A stretch of 64,000 nucleotides of DNA from Plazaster borealis (Eukaryota > Echinodermata > Asteroidea > Forcipulatida > Labidiasteridae): the NCBI GenBank assembly GCA_021014325.1, contig CM037472.1:1736001-1800000 (forward strand). The letters run 5' to 3'. Under the pieces are notes generated by a model. It was given only the letters and a program-made list of their open reading frames with translations, was not told where the DNA came from and made no database searches. Position numbers and translations under genes: made by a program. The number at the start of each line of letters is the position of its first letter. The first letter of the stretch is position 1. Shown in pieces: positions 1-15,100 of the stretch.

Positions 1-147
1 TGAGGACAAAGGAAGACCACTCATTGGCTGATAGTTGTGGATGAGTGTTTCCATTGTTCGACATCAGCGAAGGCGGCCAATGCGAGAGGTCTATTGACCG
101 ATGTGGACTTGGGTTGACACATCTAGTCTGACGGCCATTTTCCATCT

Positions 148-3100
148 TCAATCAAACTGATACTTAGAGTAGATAACATCAAAGAGCTCCTTACACTGAA
201 TCTTAGCTCCTAGTTTAGTACACAGGAGGAAGGCACCAGACATCTTTCTGTGTAAAGAGTAACTCTCCTCAGGGGGCGGAGCCAGTCTGTGATTGAGCAT
301 GACTGGGAGGATGGACTGAATACGTTTAGTCGTGTCTTGTTTCGCGAAATCGAAAGGCTCACTCTGTTTAAATGGCTCTCCGAGGATCATCACTGCATCT
401 ACATGAGCTTTCTGCATCACCTAGAAATAAACAAACACATTGCAAGAAAAAAACAAGTTTAGTAGAGAAATGATGTCCCATTAGACTGTGCAAGTCTTGT
501 GCGAATTGGCACGTTGAGACACATTAAAGTTTTCTTTCCTTCGTATATTAAAGGTAGTGTCATACTTTGTAAGTACTCCAAAACTTAATGACCATAAAAA
601 CTTACTTATTGCAGCTGTTGATAGTAAAAACTAGTTTAAGAAAGGATTCCGTTTGAAGTGATATGGCTTGGATAATTTTTCACCCAAAAACATTTGAATC
701 TGAGAAACGATTCATTCATGAATCGTTATTCAGATTTCCGAGGGTTGGTGTCCGTTCACGAATGCTTCAAAAATGCGACAAAAATGTAGCACTACAGTAA
801 TGCCTTTGTTTTTCTTTAGAAGCCATCTTATCAAAATTATTGCTTACGACCTTCTGTTACTGGGACAAAATGTACTTTGTGTGCCTGGAAGAAGGGCGTT
901 GAGCCTTCTCTTCTGCCAGGCACCCCACAAAGTGTTTTGAACAACTTTTGATTGGTTCAGGATAATGAAATATCAAGTTACCTTCGACTCGTATCCAGTG
1001 AGAAATCCAAGTTTCTTGGAATATTCTAAGACGTCCTCCCTGTTGCCTGACGAAGCTCCTTTTATCACCTACAAGAAAAACCATTTACGAGAACATAAGA
1101 GTTCACAATCATCCAAGAACGCATACATTTCAAGGTTGTACCCCTCATCTATCATCTAAATACATCCAGGATTCAATACAGCTAAGTGTTTCTACAAGAC
1201 GGCTTCGCTCTACAAACACCATGCTCCTCATCATCCCTCGTTCTAAACACACTTGGGGAGACTGTTCTTTATCACATGCTGGACCATCTCTTTGGAATGC
1301 TCTTCCACTGAACCTCAGACTAGTAGACACTCTCTCCAGCTTCAAAACTAACTTAAACACACATGTTCAGTCTATGCTTTAACCCTTTAGAGACCATTAT
1401 TTTTCTGTTCAATCGTCACCATACGCCCAGACATGGTTTTATTGTTGATTTTTTGAAGAAAGAAAATCTTTTATAAGTGTCTGAAAATTAAATGTAATTC
1501 ATAACCTCAGTTTTGTTTTAGTAAACATAGATACTTTGTTAAAATGGGAAACATTGGAAAATTTTAATTCAGGTCATGACCTTTACTTTGACCTATTTGG
1601 TTAAGTGGAATTAGATCAGATCTTGCAGGCATTTGCGGCCGCTATGGGCATTTTGTTACAAGCGGTTTACTGCCGCTATGGTCTCCAAAGGCTTAAGTAC
1701 CGTCATTAGCAGAGTTCTTTTTCTATGCGCCAGGAGTTTCTCTCTGACTGACATGCCGTCGATTTCACCAAACTCTTCCTAACTTAGGATTAATCTTAGG
1801 ACTTAGGACGAGTCCCAGCCTTGCACTGTTAAACCTTAAGATTAATCCTAAATTAGGACGAGTTACTCGTCCTAACTCGAGATAGGATTAATCCTAGCGT
1901 TTCATGAAATCGGCTGATGGTGCACTACAAATGTCCATTATTATTATTATTATTATTAAGATAAATTTCTAAAAAAAATATTGTTCTCCTCAATTCTGTG
2001 AAGCCTGAAATCCTTTACTTTTTTTTATTAAACTACTGGAAGTGATGAGTCAATGCACATTAGCCTTTTTGAGATATGGTGGACACTATAGGAGTGCACT
2101 GTAGGATTTGGGTGTATAAAGACAAATTTACCCAAACCAAACAGTGTTATAGTAATGTGTCCGCCATATCTCAAAATGGCTTATTGGTTGGTCCCCGCTA
2201 TGCATTAATTTCTCGCTACTCTCACCTTGATATATTCATCAACAAATGATTTGGGAAATTCTCTGGAAGCTCCAAAGTCTAACAAGGTCAACTGTGAATG
2301 AAAAACACAAAATACAATTGGAATTAATGAAGTATTGCAATAATGAACAGTTAACAAAACATTTTCTACATGTAAAGAATATTGCAGACTAAGTTTTTAA
2401 AAGTCAGGGTTTTTTTTTCAATGTGGGTCTTCTAAAATCCTGCTGGTCTACAGAAGAGTGCTGTACTGCTGATGATGCTGAGGCTTAGGTAGGGCTGGAG
2501 GGATGTACATTTGGGCGGGAAGGGCCCAAGCTGTTCTTGACCGGTGATGCATGGGAGTTGACTGCTGGCTACATGTGTGCGCCCTGGGGCATGTCTACGC
2601 ATTCAAACCGAGGACTTTAACAAAAGGGATCCGGGAAAATGACATGCCAGGGACAGTCCTTCCTTTGCTTTCTTGTACAAAACCAATGGGGACATCGCTA
2701 AAAAAAAACTAAGTCCAAACAATAGGAGAACAAAGGGTTATCCTCGGGTAGGTATACACATTCAAACCGGGGACCTATAACAAAAGAGGACAATAGGGTC
2801 CCCGATTGAGAAAAGTCCCTAGTTGGCGAGCGTGTACAAAACCAATGGTAGCTGTTGCTAAAAAGTTAGAGTACAATCAAAAGAGGGACAGTAGGAGGTC
2901 CCCGATTGCAGGTGTTTGCACCATTTATATATGTGTGTGAGTGTGTCAGTGTTGTGGTGAGCTGCTGATGGAAGGGTGGGCTTGAGTAGTGGTGACCAGA
3001 TGTTGTCGATGTTGAACCCGATGTCTTGTGGAACTCTGTTTTATGTGACTTGATTTCTATGGCTTCCTCAACTCTGTGTTGGTGCCAGCAGCCGATTTCA

Positions 3101-6100
3101 CGAAAGTAGTGCGTAACTTGCGCCATGTCGTAAAGTTACGCCATGTAAATGTTGCGCAGCTGCGCCACTTCCTTAAGTTGCATTTCACGAAACTTGACTT
3201 AGCTGCGCAACTTATATCTACCTTTTCAACGACTGTTGCCTGAATCCGATGGGAAAAATGCAACAGAGCGGCCATTTTAAATCGCGATCTTTTTTAGCAC
3301 ACGGCGACAACAACATGTTTCATGCAGTCTAGTGAAGTGTCAACGGAAGTGTTCGGATAAAGATGGCTCAACTTGGACCACTAACTACTTTTATTTGGAC
3401 ACGTAAGTTTGTAAGAATTTATAGAAATGACTAGTAAAGGGTTCAATGATTAATAGTATCAAACACTCGCTGCTTTTCACGTTATTTTTAACAGAAATTT
3501 ACAAACACTGACGACGAAAGGACGATCTTGACTGTGTACGTGGGTGGGATCGTGTGATGATACGTCTGTGTATACACGAGTGCGGACATGTCGTATCTAT
3601 TTCTACCTCCATGTTTGTATCAAACTCAACAATTTTACCTTGTGTAATACTGTGGCCTTCGTTGACTTTTAGCCGTTGATTTTGTTTGAAGTATAACGCA
3701 ATGACACCATGTATAACGTGCATAAACATACACATTTTGGGGATTAATAAGGAGTAGAACTTTCACTACAATAGTTATGGTACAAAATACCAAGTGATAA
3801 AACACATTACAAACAAGTACACGTAGTACGTAGTACTAGATGTACTAGTAGCTAGCTAGCTAGCTCAAAATGGTACATTTTGGAACTTCGGCAGCTCAAT
3901 ATTTTCATGTAGATGTCGACGATTGTTATTGCAAAATTTCAACCATGGTGGAGTTTTTTGTCAAATGGTTTAATAATTGAGTGTTATGTTGCTGTCACTT
4001 TGTGGCCAATTGTTTTCCCCCCTTATTTTATGTTTCCTTGCACTCGATAACTTTAATTAATTAATTAATTATTATTTTGTGTGTGTGTGAAATTGCTGGT
4101 TTGAAAATGGGGCTTAATTATAACAAACCCAATCACCATATCCCACACTAATTTTCCAACTATCCTAACCACTGACATCATCACCTTTTTAACATATTTT
4201 TGTTTATCTTTTCATTTTGTATTTAGATTAAGCTATACTTCAAAAACGCAAGAGAGGGACCCATAGGAAACTGAATTCATGTCACCAACAGTACCCAAAC
4301 ATGAAGAGTATTCAAGTCGGATTTGATACCACAGGACCAGTGTCTTCTTGTTTGGTTTTCCTTCAAAATACTCCATGAAGAGTTTTGACTTCCATAATAT
4401 CAGAGGAGAGGAACATTATTTATTCATGAGGTGTGAAGAGGAAATATTTCAATTTTTATATCTCAATACTTATATCATTGTTTATCTTCAGTACTAAATA
4501 ATTGCATTTGTTTTAAACATTAAACCAATAAAAGGGTGATTAATGTTGTTGCCAAAAATAAACAAAACTTGTTAATACTCTTTTCTGCAAACTCAATATA
4601 AATAATAGGTTCAACTAATTGCAATTAGTATTTAAAAAAACCTTTCATTTAACAAGAAAGTTATTTTCTTATGGGAAAATCAACAACACAAGTGGTTTGG
4701 TCCAACAAGTAGACCTCTTTTTGGTAGAATATATTATGCACAGTGAATTTAGACAACTCAATTAAAGTTTTTGTTTCCCTGTATTACTTCTCACTCAATA
4801 TACAGCACAACATCCATTATTAGATGTCATGAGAGGATGGAGATGTCAAGGAGATGGAGAAGAAGATGAAGTCGTGTTCAAGGAGTTCCGTGTGTCATTC
4901 TCAGAGTCATCCAAAATTATTTTCCCAGCAAACTGGAAGATTGTTTCAAAGACTTAGTTTAGTTAATGAAATCAAACTAAGGGCCCCAAAGTATGGGATT
5001 ATATTCAAAGATGACTAATAAGCTTGTTAGTTTTAAATAATTCAGTTATAACTATAAGTTAGAAAACCCACACAATCCAAAATATGTTTACCAACATCAC
5101 AAGCAAGTTTGACCATTTCCAGGGGCCTACACCCTTTTACAACAGCAAATCCTGTCCATTTAATTGAACAAAATAAAAACCATTTTCTTCAAATATTTTG
5201 TAAAATTCTTTTGAAATGTTTTAAAGACAAACTTTGTGATTCCCATTACTTACATTTCATCTTCTGACAGCTAATTTTAGCTGATAGCGTCGTGTATTTT
5301 TTTAAACAATTCTTCATAATCTTTTTTTTTTTTGGAGGGGGACGTTGAATTTGTTTTTCTGTTGGTTTCTGAACAATAACAAGTATTAAACTATACTATA
5401 TCTTGCTCCAATAAATATAATTTCATTTAAACAGTTTTCTTCAAACTTGTCTTTTTTTGTGTAGTTGAATGTATTTATTTTATTTAGATGTGGAAGGAAA
5501 AATAAAATGTTTATAAGTGAAATGGAAAATTCATTAAAAAAATGAATTTAAATTAATTTATTTTAACTTGTCTTTTTTATATGCAAGTATGGGAGGTAAA
5601 ATAAAGTTTATGAGTGAAATGAAAAATTAGGATTGATTTCTTGAATCATAAGCACGGAGGGGGGGGGCTGTTTATCGGGACCGATGCATTCATGATTAGC
5701 AAATAAATAATGAGAGACTAAAGTGTTTTCTGAAAATATATTATATGGTTGCAATTACAACCAACGAACGCCGGTTTTAATGACCCCAAAAATCGTGGCC
5801 GATTTAAACGTTTATTTTCTCCAAAATAACGTGTTTTTTTTTATTGTAAACTTACTTGTAAACCAATTGCTGATGAACGTGTTTTTTGTTTTGTTTCCGC
5901 TAAAGAAAATAAAGAATGCAATATATTTCGATACACACTGAAATAACGTCCCTGCCAAAGGATAGTGCAGCCTACCCGGGCAAAACACGTTGTGCCGTTG
6001 GCAGTTTATTAATTTGCGCACTAAAAATACTGACTTACGCCATCAAAATCGAGTGCGTAAGTTGCGCCATTTTTGTGGCGCAACTTTCAGCCTTGCGCCA

Positions 6101-9100
6101 CTTTCAGACGTGGCGTAACTTTCGTGAAATCGATCAAAACTTAGTGGCGCAACTTACGCACTAAACGTTGCGCAAGTGGACTTACGCAGTTGCGTAAAGT
6201 TTCGTGAAATCGGCTGCAGGACTGGACAGGAGCGAAGAGTGTGGTGTGATGTTGAGACCACATCAGCTTTCTCAGAGCCAACACTTCTCCCAAAAAAGTT
6301 GTACCCGCAAGTTTACTAGTCTGTTTTTCTTATGATCCACACCATGCAAAACTTCAAACATCACTTAAAGGATTTGGTGTTGACTTACCTTGCCAGTGTG
6401 TTGATTGTACAAAAAGTTGGACCAGTTTGGATCTGTCTGCATAAACTGCCATTCAAACACTTCCTTTAGGCACAATCTCAAGATATTCCTACAGATCTAC
6501 AAGAAAAACAAGGAGTAATATCATCACACAAAAACCTGGTGCTCTTAAATGCTCAGCTATTTCACATCTGAAAAGGACTTTAGCATTTTAAGCAAGTAGG
6601 TTGCACAGAAGACTACAGGGCAAGTAGAGAAGTGGTGTTTACTAGGCCTTAGCAGTTTTTACTAGACAATGCACACCACGCTAGTGTTAAAGCCACTGGA
6701 CACGTTTGGTAATTACTCAAAATATATATTAGCATAAAAACTGACTTGGTAACGAGCAACAGAGAGCTGTTGATAGTATAAAACATTGTAGGAAACGACT
6801 CCCTCTGAAGTAACATAGTTTTTGAGAAAGATGTAATTTCTCACAAAAATAATAAAAACTTCTTGCAAGAAGTTTTTATTCCTATCTGAAAGCACACAAA
6901 TTTGTACAACAAGGGTGTTTTTTCTTTCATCATTTTCTTACAACTTCGATGACCAATTGAGCCCAAATTTTCACAGGCTTGTTATTTTATGCATATGTTG
7001 GGATACACCAAGTGAGAACACTTTGACAATTACCAAACGTGTACGATGCCTTTAAAACATTTCGCTCTGAAAGAGTACCAAATAAAATGACATTTTACAA
7101 CATTTTTTGTAAAGAAAAATATTTCTTGAACTCACATCATTTCTAGTTTCCTGATCCAAGTCCACAGCCTTGTCCAACGATATCCCATCCACCAACTCTG
7201 ATGTCAGTATCTGTTTAGTAGATAACTCTGGTATGACCTCTGGGACTATAAGGTTGGGGTCATCTCTCAGTACGTTCCTAAATCATCATACAAACGAAAA
7301 CAAGTTAGGATCGCAGTGTAAAACGATTAAACTACAGCATATGTTTTGCTTATAATACCACCTTTATAAATAAATCAATGTGCAGACAGAATTCTCTTAT
7401 AACCATTGGAACATTTCAAAGATTTGTAGTGAAATTCCATGAACAGATGCCCAGGGGTCGATTTCACAAAACTCTTCCTAACTTTGGACTAGTCCTAGGC
7501 AATGCTAAGAGATAGGACTAGTCTTAAGTACTGGTCCTAACTTAAGACATAGTCCTATCTCTTAGCATTGCCTACGACTAGTCCTAAGTTAGGAACAGTT
7601 TTGTGAAATCAAACCCAGAGCACACAGTAACCCTTTAATAGTTGTACATGGGCCATATAAAACACATGGAGACAAAAAGACTCTCTCCACTCTTCTTCAG
7701 CCTCCAACAGAGACACATCTTAAACTCCAATCCCTAATTTTCTTACTGTAGTCATTCTATATATATTTAGGGTTAGTATTTAGTAAATGGTCTTCCAAAG
7801 GCTAGATGGGAACTGAATTGGCAGTATACTACTCCTAGACAGCAACTGTCCGGCTAGAGGACACCATAATCATTTAAGTAGATGTAAAACTATTAATCTA
7901 TATATCTATATCTACATATTCATCTATAAAACTATATATATCCCCCTTTTTAGCCAGCCTCGTTAACTAATTAATTACTTGTTCTCCCTCTTCCCACCTT
8001 TGATCTTGTCCTTTGTGTTTCCAACTTCTTGTGGTCAAACCAGCCCCCTTCCTCCAACCCCACTCCCCTGTCTCCCTATGTATTGTTCACCCCTTGCCTT
8101 GTCTGTTTGCTCTCTGCCTCCCCCCTCTCTATTCATGTATTTCCACTTGACTGCTTATGTTACAATTATATACCTATTCATGTTATCATTTAGCCTTCGA
8201 GAAAGACTCTGTTAGGGTCGAAACGTCAGGCCATTAACTATTTTTTGTAAAACTATTTAGGTAGTGTATATATTTTTTAAACACACATAAATTGATTGGA
8301 GAGGAGCAGACCAGCGTCTCGGCACCAACTAAGAAGTACTAAGAAGTAGTGTAAGCAAAATTACTAGTAACCATTATCCCTATAGCTCCATCATGTACAG
8401 GATTGTCAAGAATTGAATGTACCTGAATTTACGACTCCACTCTGCCTCCCTGGTATAATCCACTTCCCAAGCTAGCTCTTTACGAGCGACATCAACGGCA
8501 TTCTCAACATAAAGACCTTGTCAAAAAAAAGAAGGAACATTAAAATGATGTCAATATTAAAGGCACTGGAAACGTTTGGTAATTGTCAAAGACAGTATTC
8601 TCACTTGGTGTATCCCAACAATAAATTAACAAACCTGTGAAAATTTGGGCTCAATTGGTCATCGAAGTTGCAAGAAAATAATGAAAGATAAAACACCGAT
8701 GTTGCACAACTTTGTGTGCTTTCAGATTCCTGAAAAAGACTTCTGGCCAGAAGTCTTTTTCAGATTCAAATATTTCAGTGAGAAATTACCTTTTTTCTCA
8801 AAAACTACGTAACTTCAGAAGGAGTCGTTTTCTCACAACGTTTTATATTATCAATAGCTCTCCGTTGCTCATTACTAAGTAAGTTTTTATGCTTTTTTAT
8901 TGTTGAGTAATTACCAAACGTGTACAGTGCCTTCAACCCTTTCATGCACCACTTATTTTAGTGATAAATTGATCATATGGACACATTAATTGTTTACTCC
9001 TTTTTTTTTCAAATGGCGACCCCCAAAAAAACAGGTCACAATAGCACCTCAAGAGTCCTCTTTCCCATTCTGAAAACTGTGTGGCCGTGCGATCTTTATT

Positions 9101-12100
9101 TTTCGTTGTACAACTATTTTTCTGAAGGGATTTAGCCGGTTGCTAGTGATCGGTCGACGCATGAAAGAGTTAAACAAAGTATCTGTTGTTCATGGGATCA
9201 GGTTGGCTCAGTGGTTTCTTAGATTTTACCTTTTTTTTCCAGATACATGATACACAATAACTTTAGAGTTATTTTATCACTATGTTCAGCTTTAGATTCA
9301 AAAAGTTCAACAGAAAACTCGATGTTTCTCTTTGTTGTGAAGTACTTTTTCATATAACCCTGAGGGTTTGTTTTTCTTCAAGAGCAAGATGAGGATGAAG
9401 AAAGATTGTACCTTCAGGAAGAACATTCCACACCTTCATGATAGCCATCAGGTTGTTGATATCACTGTCAATGCCCTCAGCCACACCAGGATACTAGAAG
9501 GAAAAAAACCGATAGATCATTCCACAATCAGCTAGGAATAATATGCTAACCATTCACACTTTGATTATAATTTATCTACTCCTTTAGAGACGATTGCGGC
9601 CTCAAGCAGCTTGTACCAAAATGCCAATAGCTGCCACAAACGGCTTGTATTTACAACACTTGGAGGCAGCAACTGCACAGGTGCATAAGAAATTAAGATT
9701 TTCTTAGGGTTAATATTAAACATGCAAATCTAATCATGCAATTAGCCTTTCCCTTGAAATATTGAACAATCCTTGTGAAGTGTTCAGAAACTGGCCGCAA
9801 CATTTGACCTACTCCCATTCAGCCAAAAAGGTCAAAGTAAAGGTCATGTCCCAAATTGACGTTTTCTCATGTTAATATAGTCTAAAACAAAATAAAGTAT
9901 CTCTTTCCTATTATTTTTTCTGACATTTCTTCTTAAGAATTTGAGTTAAAGTCTCCAGATTCCCAATCTACTCCACAGTAGTAGATAAATAGAAGAATTC
10001 TTACAAGAATCTACACAGCAAAGCAGTAATTACTAAATGGTTTTACGACAAACAGAATAAATATTCATAATGATATGGTCTTCACTATGTATTTAGACTT
10101 AATTGCTCCATTTACCACCGGGATTCACAGACAAATCTGAACTGTATTTCCTTGATTATAGATTTTATAAAAATGATAATAATTTGGGAGGCTTATCATC
10201 CTTACTCGCAGCTAAAAAGCTGAAATACAAAGAATGAGCGATGAAGGCATGTAAAGGCATGTAAAGGCATCTTTTGGCAGCCAGCCACATCAACCCATAT
10301 GACACGGAGCACAGCCAGAGAACAAAGTGTTTGATTTTTCCAGAGGGTGAAAAACTGAAAGGCCCTGGGCCCAATTTCATAAAGCTGTTTAGCAGAAAAT
10401 TCTGCTCAGCAAATTTCTTTGCTAAGCAAGAAATGAGTGAGGTACCAGTCACAGCAATGGTAACTTTATTGTATTTTGGCTGGTAACCTATTTTTCGTAA
10501 GCAACAGCTTTTTGTGCTTAGCAAGTTTTTGTGCTTACATGCTTTATGAAATTGGGCCCTTGTGGCAAAGGAAAGACCCAACGCACAACTCTAATCACAT
10601 ATGGCCCTAGCGGGGAATCGAACCAATACCACAGTGTTGAGAGACGAGTGCTTTACCCACTACCCACCCATGCCACCTTAGACACCTACCTGTATCTTCA
10701 TAGCCACTTCTATTCCATCATGCGTTGTAGCCAGATGGACTTGACCAATTGATGCAGCAGCGAATGGTTTGTCTTCAAAGGATGCTACTTTACTCCTCCA
10801 GCCGTCTCCTAACTCATCCTTTAAGACTCTCTGAAATAATCAATCAAATGCTACAAATCAAACTAGTTTTATGGGTATTTTTTTCACTTTTTTTTTCATA
10901 AATTTGATATTCAATGTTTTTAGACCTAGTAAATGATTAACCTTACGTGTTGTGCAGGAGTGATGCAACTCCACAATACATATCACAACGGTAACCGTGA
11001 AACTGCTCAGATAGATCAGTTTAGTGCAAACAGATACCTCAACCCTCCTACTCTTGGTATCATTTACCAATGAGTTGACCAATCATTTAAAACTATTCAA
11101 CTGCATGGGTTTTGTATGGTGGCAGAACTGTGCACAGAATTAACTGTGTAGTGTGTAGATGCATTCACCACATATAATATATTGCAGACTGGCATAGTTT
11201 ATCTATCATTCAAAACCAGAGTGGATGATACTGAATGGTCAAATAGTAGGAGGGTTGACTGTGAACTATGTAGATGCAATTCACCACATGATATAATATT
11301 GCAGGCTGGCATCGCGCATCTAACATTCAAAACCAAAGTAGATGATATTGAATGGTCAGACAGTAGGAGGGTTGACTGTGAACTGTGTAGATGTAATTCA
11401 CCACATGATATAATATTGCAGGCTGGCATCGTGCATCTATCATTCAAAACCAAAGTAGATGATATTGAATGGTCAGACAGTAGGAGGGTTGACTGTGTAC
11501 TACGTAGATGCGTTCACCACATGATATCATATTGCATGCTTGCATAGTTTATCTATCATTCAAAATACTGAATGATCAGATAGTAGGAGGTTGACCGTAT
11601 ACTGTAAATGCATTCACTACATGATATCACATTGCTGGCTGGCATAGTTTGTTTCTCATTCAAAACCACAGTGGATGATATTGAATGGTCAGACAGTAGG
11701 AGTGTTAATGCCACTAGACTGTCCAGCAAAAATCACTTATGGCAACTTTCCAAGCATAATGTAAGTTTTAGTCACACAGGATCAGTAAAATGACCAAACC
11801 ATTCACAAAACAGAAGTTGTGTTAAATACGTGAACAGAATATTTGACTCTGTGTAATTCGAAGACAGATAAGTTACTTCAACCTCACAACTTGACATGTG
11901 TAACATTAATTTAACAGATTTGGGGTTGAACACAGAAAAATTGACTAGAGCAGGATTTGAACCAACGACCTTCGGATTAACGTGCCGGCGCTCTACCAAC
12001 TGAGCTTTAAGCCCTATGATGGCAATCTCTCTATTTTGTTCGGCTTCTGACTGGCACCCCCGAACAAAGATATCGACAAAATAGGGAGACCGCCAACATA

Positions 12101-15100
12101 GGACTAGATAGCTCAGTTGGTAGAGCGCTGGCACGTTAATCCGGAGGTCGTTGGTTCAAATCCTGTGCTAGTAAATTTTTCTTTGTTCAACCCCAGATTA
12201 TTTAAAAATTTACCCAGTCAGTTTCCCTTGTGGTTAATTATTTTATTAATTTAACAGGTTTGACAGATTTGTCCAATATTTGTCCCTCTCTAATAAATAT
12301 ACAGATTGTTCGGATTGTTACCTCCATTTGCCATGCTGGCATAAAATCAGCACTTTGTCTGACACGGTCAAATACTCTCTGAAGCTCAGGACTGATCAAT
12401 GCATTATCTGTAAAAAAGGAAGACATGGTTAATGAAGGGAAAGTACTGCGATTGCTCTAGAATAGCCAAGGTCGTGTGTTCAAATCCTACCAGAGTAATA
12501 TGCCTGTCAGAGTGTGGGTTCGAATCATGTTTGTGACAATCCGGGTTCTTGGCCAAAACTGCGGTAAAAAATGCCAATGCTAAACAAACAAAAACAAATG
12601 AAAAAAATGAATAAATCCCCCGACAAGAATTTGTCTTGATTCAGTAACAAAAACATTTCTCTTACAGATTTCCTACAGATGCCTTCTTGATCAAATCAAA
12701 TCAAATCAATGCCCCTTACACCAATGTCACACGTGGAAACCGTCTGCCACACTCGCTATTTTGGGAGTCAAACTGCATGTAAAATCCATGGTAAGCCTGT
12801 AAACCCTGCATTGCTAAAATTCTCACTACACTGTATGACAAACGGGGACATTGAATCCCCATATGGCAAAACCAAGATTAGGTCTATAGTTATTTATATA
12901 GCGCCAAAATCAAATGTTTGCTCCGAGGAGCTGAGACACAAGATGAAGGTTGTCAGTAAGGCCAAGTCCGAATTAGTGGCTACGGTTATGGCTGGATCAC
13001 CTCGTCATCATGCGCTGAAGTATAGGACATCCCTAGCAACACCCTTAGCAACAGTCATAGCCGTAGCGGACAATTCCGACACGGCCTTAGCTTCCCTTTG
13101 TGGAGTATCTTGATGATGTGGAATGAACTAGCGTCTCTGTTTACCTTGAATGCTGAGCATCTGACCGAGCTTAAGAGCAGCTCCTCTAACTCTACATAAC
13201 GTATCAACGATACGCTCTGCATTAGCTTCTGATAATAGTACACTCCCATCAAACTTGCCATCTACATCAGAGCAAAGTGACAAAAACAAAAACTTAACAA
13301 ATTGTTTACATTTTAGTCTGGCTTAAAGGGTCTGTAAATTTTTGGTAATGACTCTGAAAATTAACGGCAATAAAAAGTTACTTGGTGAGAAGTACAGAGC
13401 TTCTGATAGTATAAAGCATTTTGAGAAAAATTTTCACTTCGAAGTACTGCAGTTACGGAAAAAGATATCACTTTTTATAAAAAAAAGTTTGAATCTGAGA
13501 AAGTTTCTCAGATTGGTATTCCAATTGCAGATTATTCTTCCTATGTGAACATAACCGCTCCAGATTTTCGGCAATATCTCAAAAACGCTACCACCTTTTG
13601 AAATGAAATTTTCACAAGTTAGTTTTATCGTATATATCTACAACTATATAGCATTGAAACAAACAGTGGGTTCCAAATACCAAACGTATACAATCCCTTT
13701 AACAGTGACGTTACAATAAGACTATTGTTTTTTCACAGAATAGTAGCAAATATATAAGCAATAATCACATTTTTTATGAAGTGATTTTCACACCCACAGG
13801 GCGTCTCAAAACGCTTGTTATTTTGTCTACAGGTATACAGAGCTATGTTTGAATTTATAAGACCCAATTTACTTCTTGTAAATTACTGGAGAATCCAAAA
13901 TGTATCTTACTTTCTTTGAGTCCAAAACTTCTTTTGGCTTTCTCGGCTAAGGCACCCACACCCAAACCTGCTGCTAAACCTGTGAAGTTATATCAAGACA
14001 AAACAAACAATTGAGGCTGACTAGTTTTCCAGCTCAAGACTCATTCACAAATAGAGCCCTTGCATATGACGTCACCAGCTCAACAGCGCCCTCAATGAGG
14101 TCAAAGGACTCCCTATAGACTGTGCAAGTCTCAGGAGTATTCAAACTTCTGGGACCAAAAGCGGTCCAAACCATATTGAGTTGTACGTGTGCACGATTCT
14201 GTTTCTTCAAATTCTTCTGGTTCACATAGCAAGCACCCTTGTTGACAGGTTTCCTCAGGCTTGCGAGCTACAGTGATTAAGTTCACTTATGAGGCATCCT
14301 TGGTTTCATTACCAGAAATATATAATAATAATAATAATAATAACAACCATATATAATGAAATGAAATGAAATGAAATGAGTGAAAGCAACCATTCCAACA
14401 GCTTTATTCCATGTACTGCATCTTTTTGAAACTCCTTGCCCGGTGCATGTTTCCCTCCATCCTACAATCTAGACTGTTTTAAGAGGAATACCAATTCTAC
14501 CTTCAGCTCCCATAAGTAATTTTCATCTTAAAAGTTTTCTTTCTGTAGCCCATTACCAAGAGTACCTTTTAGCCTTGTTTAGGGTAAACTTGCATTAACA
14601 AATATATATAAACCATACATAGCTGACTTTATACCCATCAATTATACGTATCTTACCTCCAAAGTTCCAGACTCTACCCAGCCGGGATGAGGGAACCGTT
14701 CGCTCCTTAGCTCTGTCACTCAACTAAGAAACAAACATAGTTGGAGTTTACGAAATAAATCAATATATGGAGGAAATAACAAATGGAAGTCAGGAGAGGG
14801 TCATAAATTGTTTTTGTTTTTAAATCAGACAACAAAAAACCAACCTTGATCTATATTGTACAAAAGGGACATTACGAGCATGATTTCCAGTATCCTCTTG
14901 TTATGTGTGAAACGAAGCATAGTAGCAGGGTTCTCTTCATGCACAAGCTAGCATATCAGGCCGATACGCGCAAACTGCGTGCCATCACGCGCAAATTTCG
15001 GCCAATACGCAACACAAAACAAAACAAAATTTGCACAGTAGGGCTTGTAAAATCAAGATAAACTCTAAGTAGAAAACATTCCGAAGACCTAGTTTCAATT

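Noticed and set aside
11182..11547. 121-codon repetitive ORF, with a mirror ORF on the other strand
   Set aside because: It is the 117-bp satellite read in frame; 117 is divisible by three so stops recur or vanish together. The sister array with 115-bp units has no such frame.
12104..12172. Candidate tRNA gene (anticodon GTT possible)
   Set aside because: A and B boxes are present but the anticodon stem has a mismatch, the copy lies in an inverted pair, and the body continues into SINE sequence. Treated as a SINE head.
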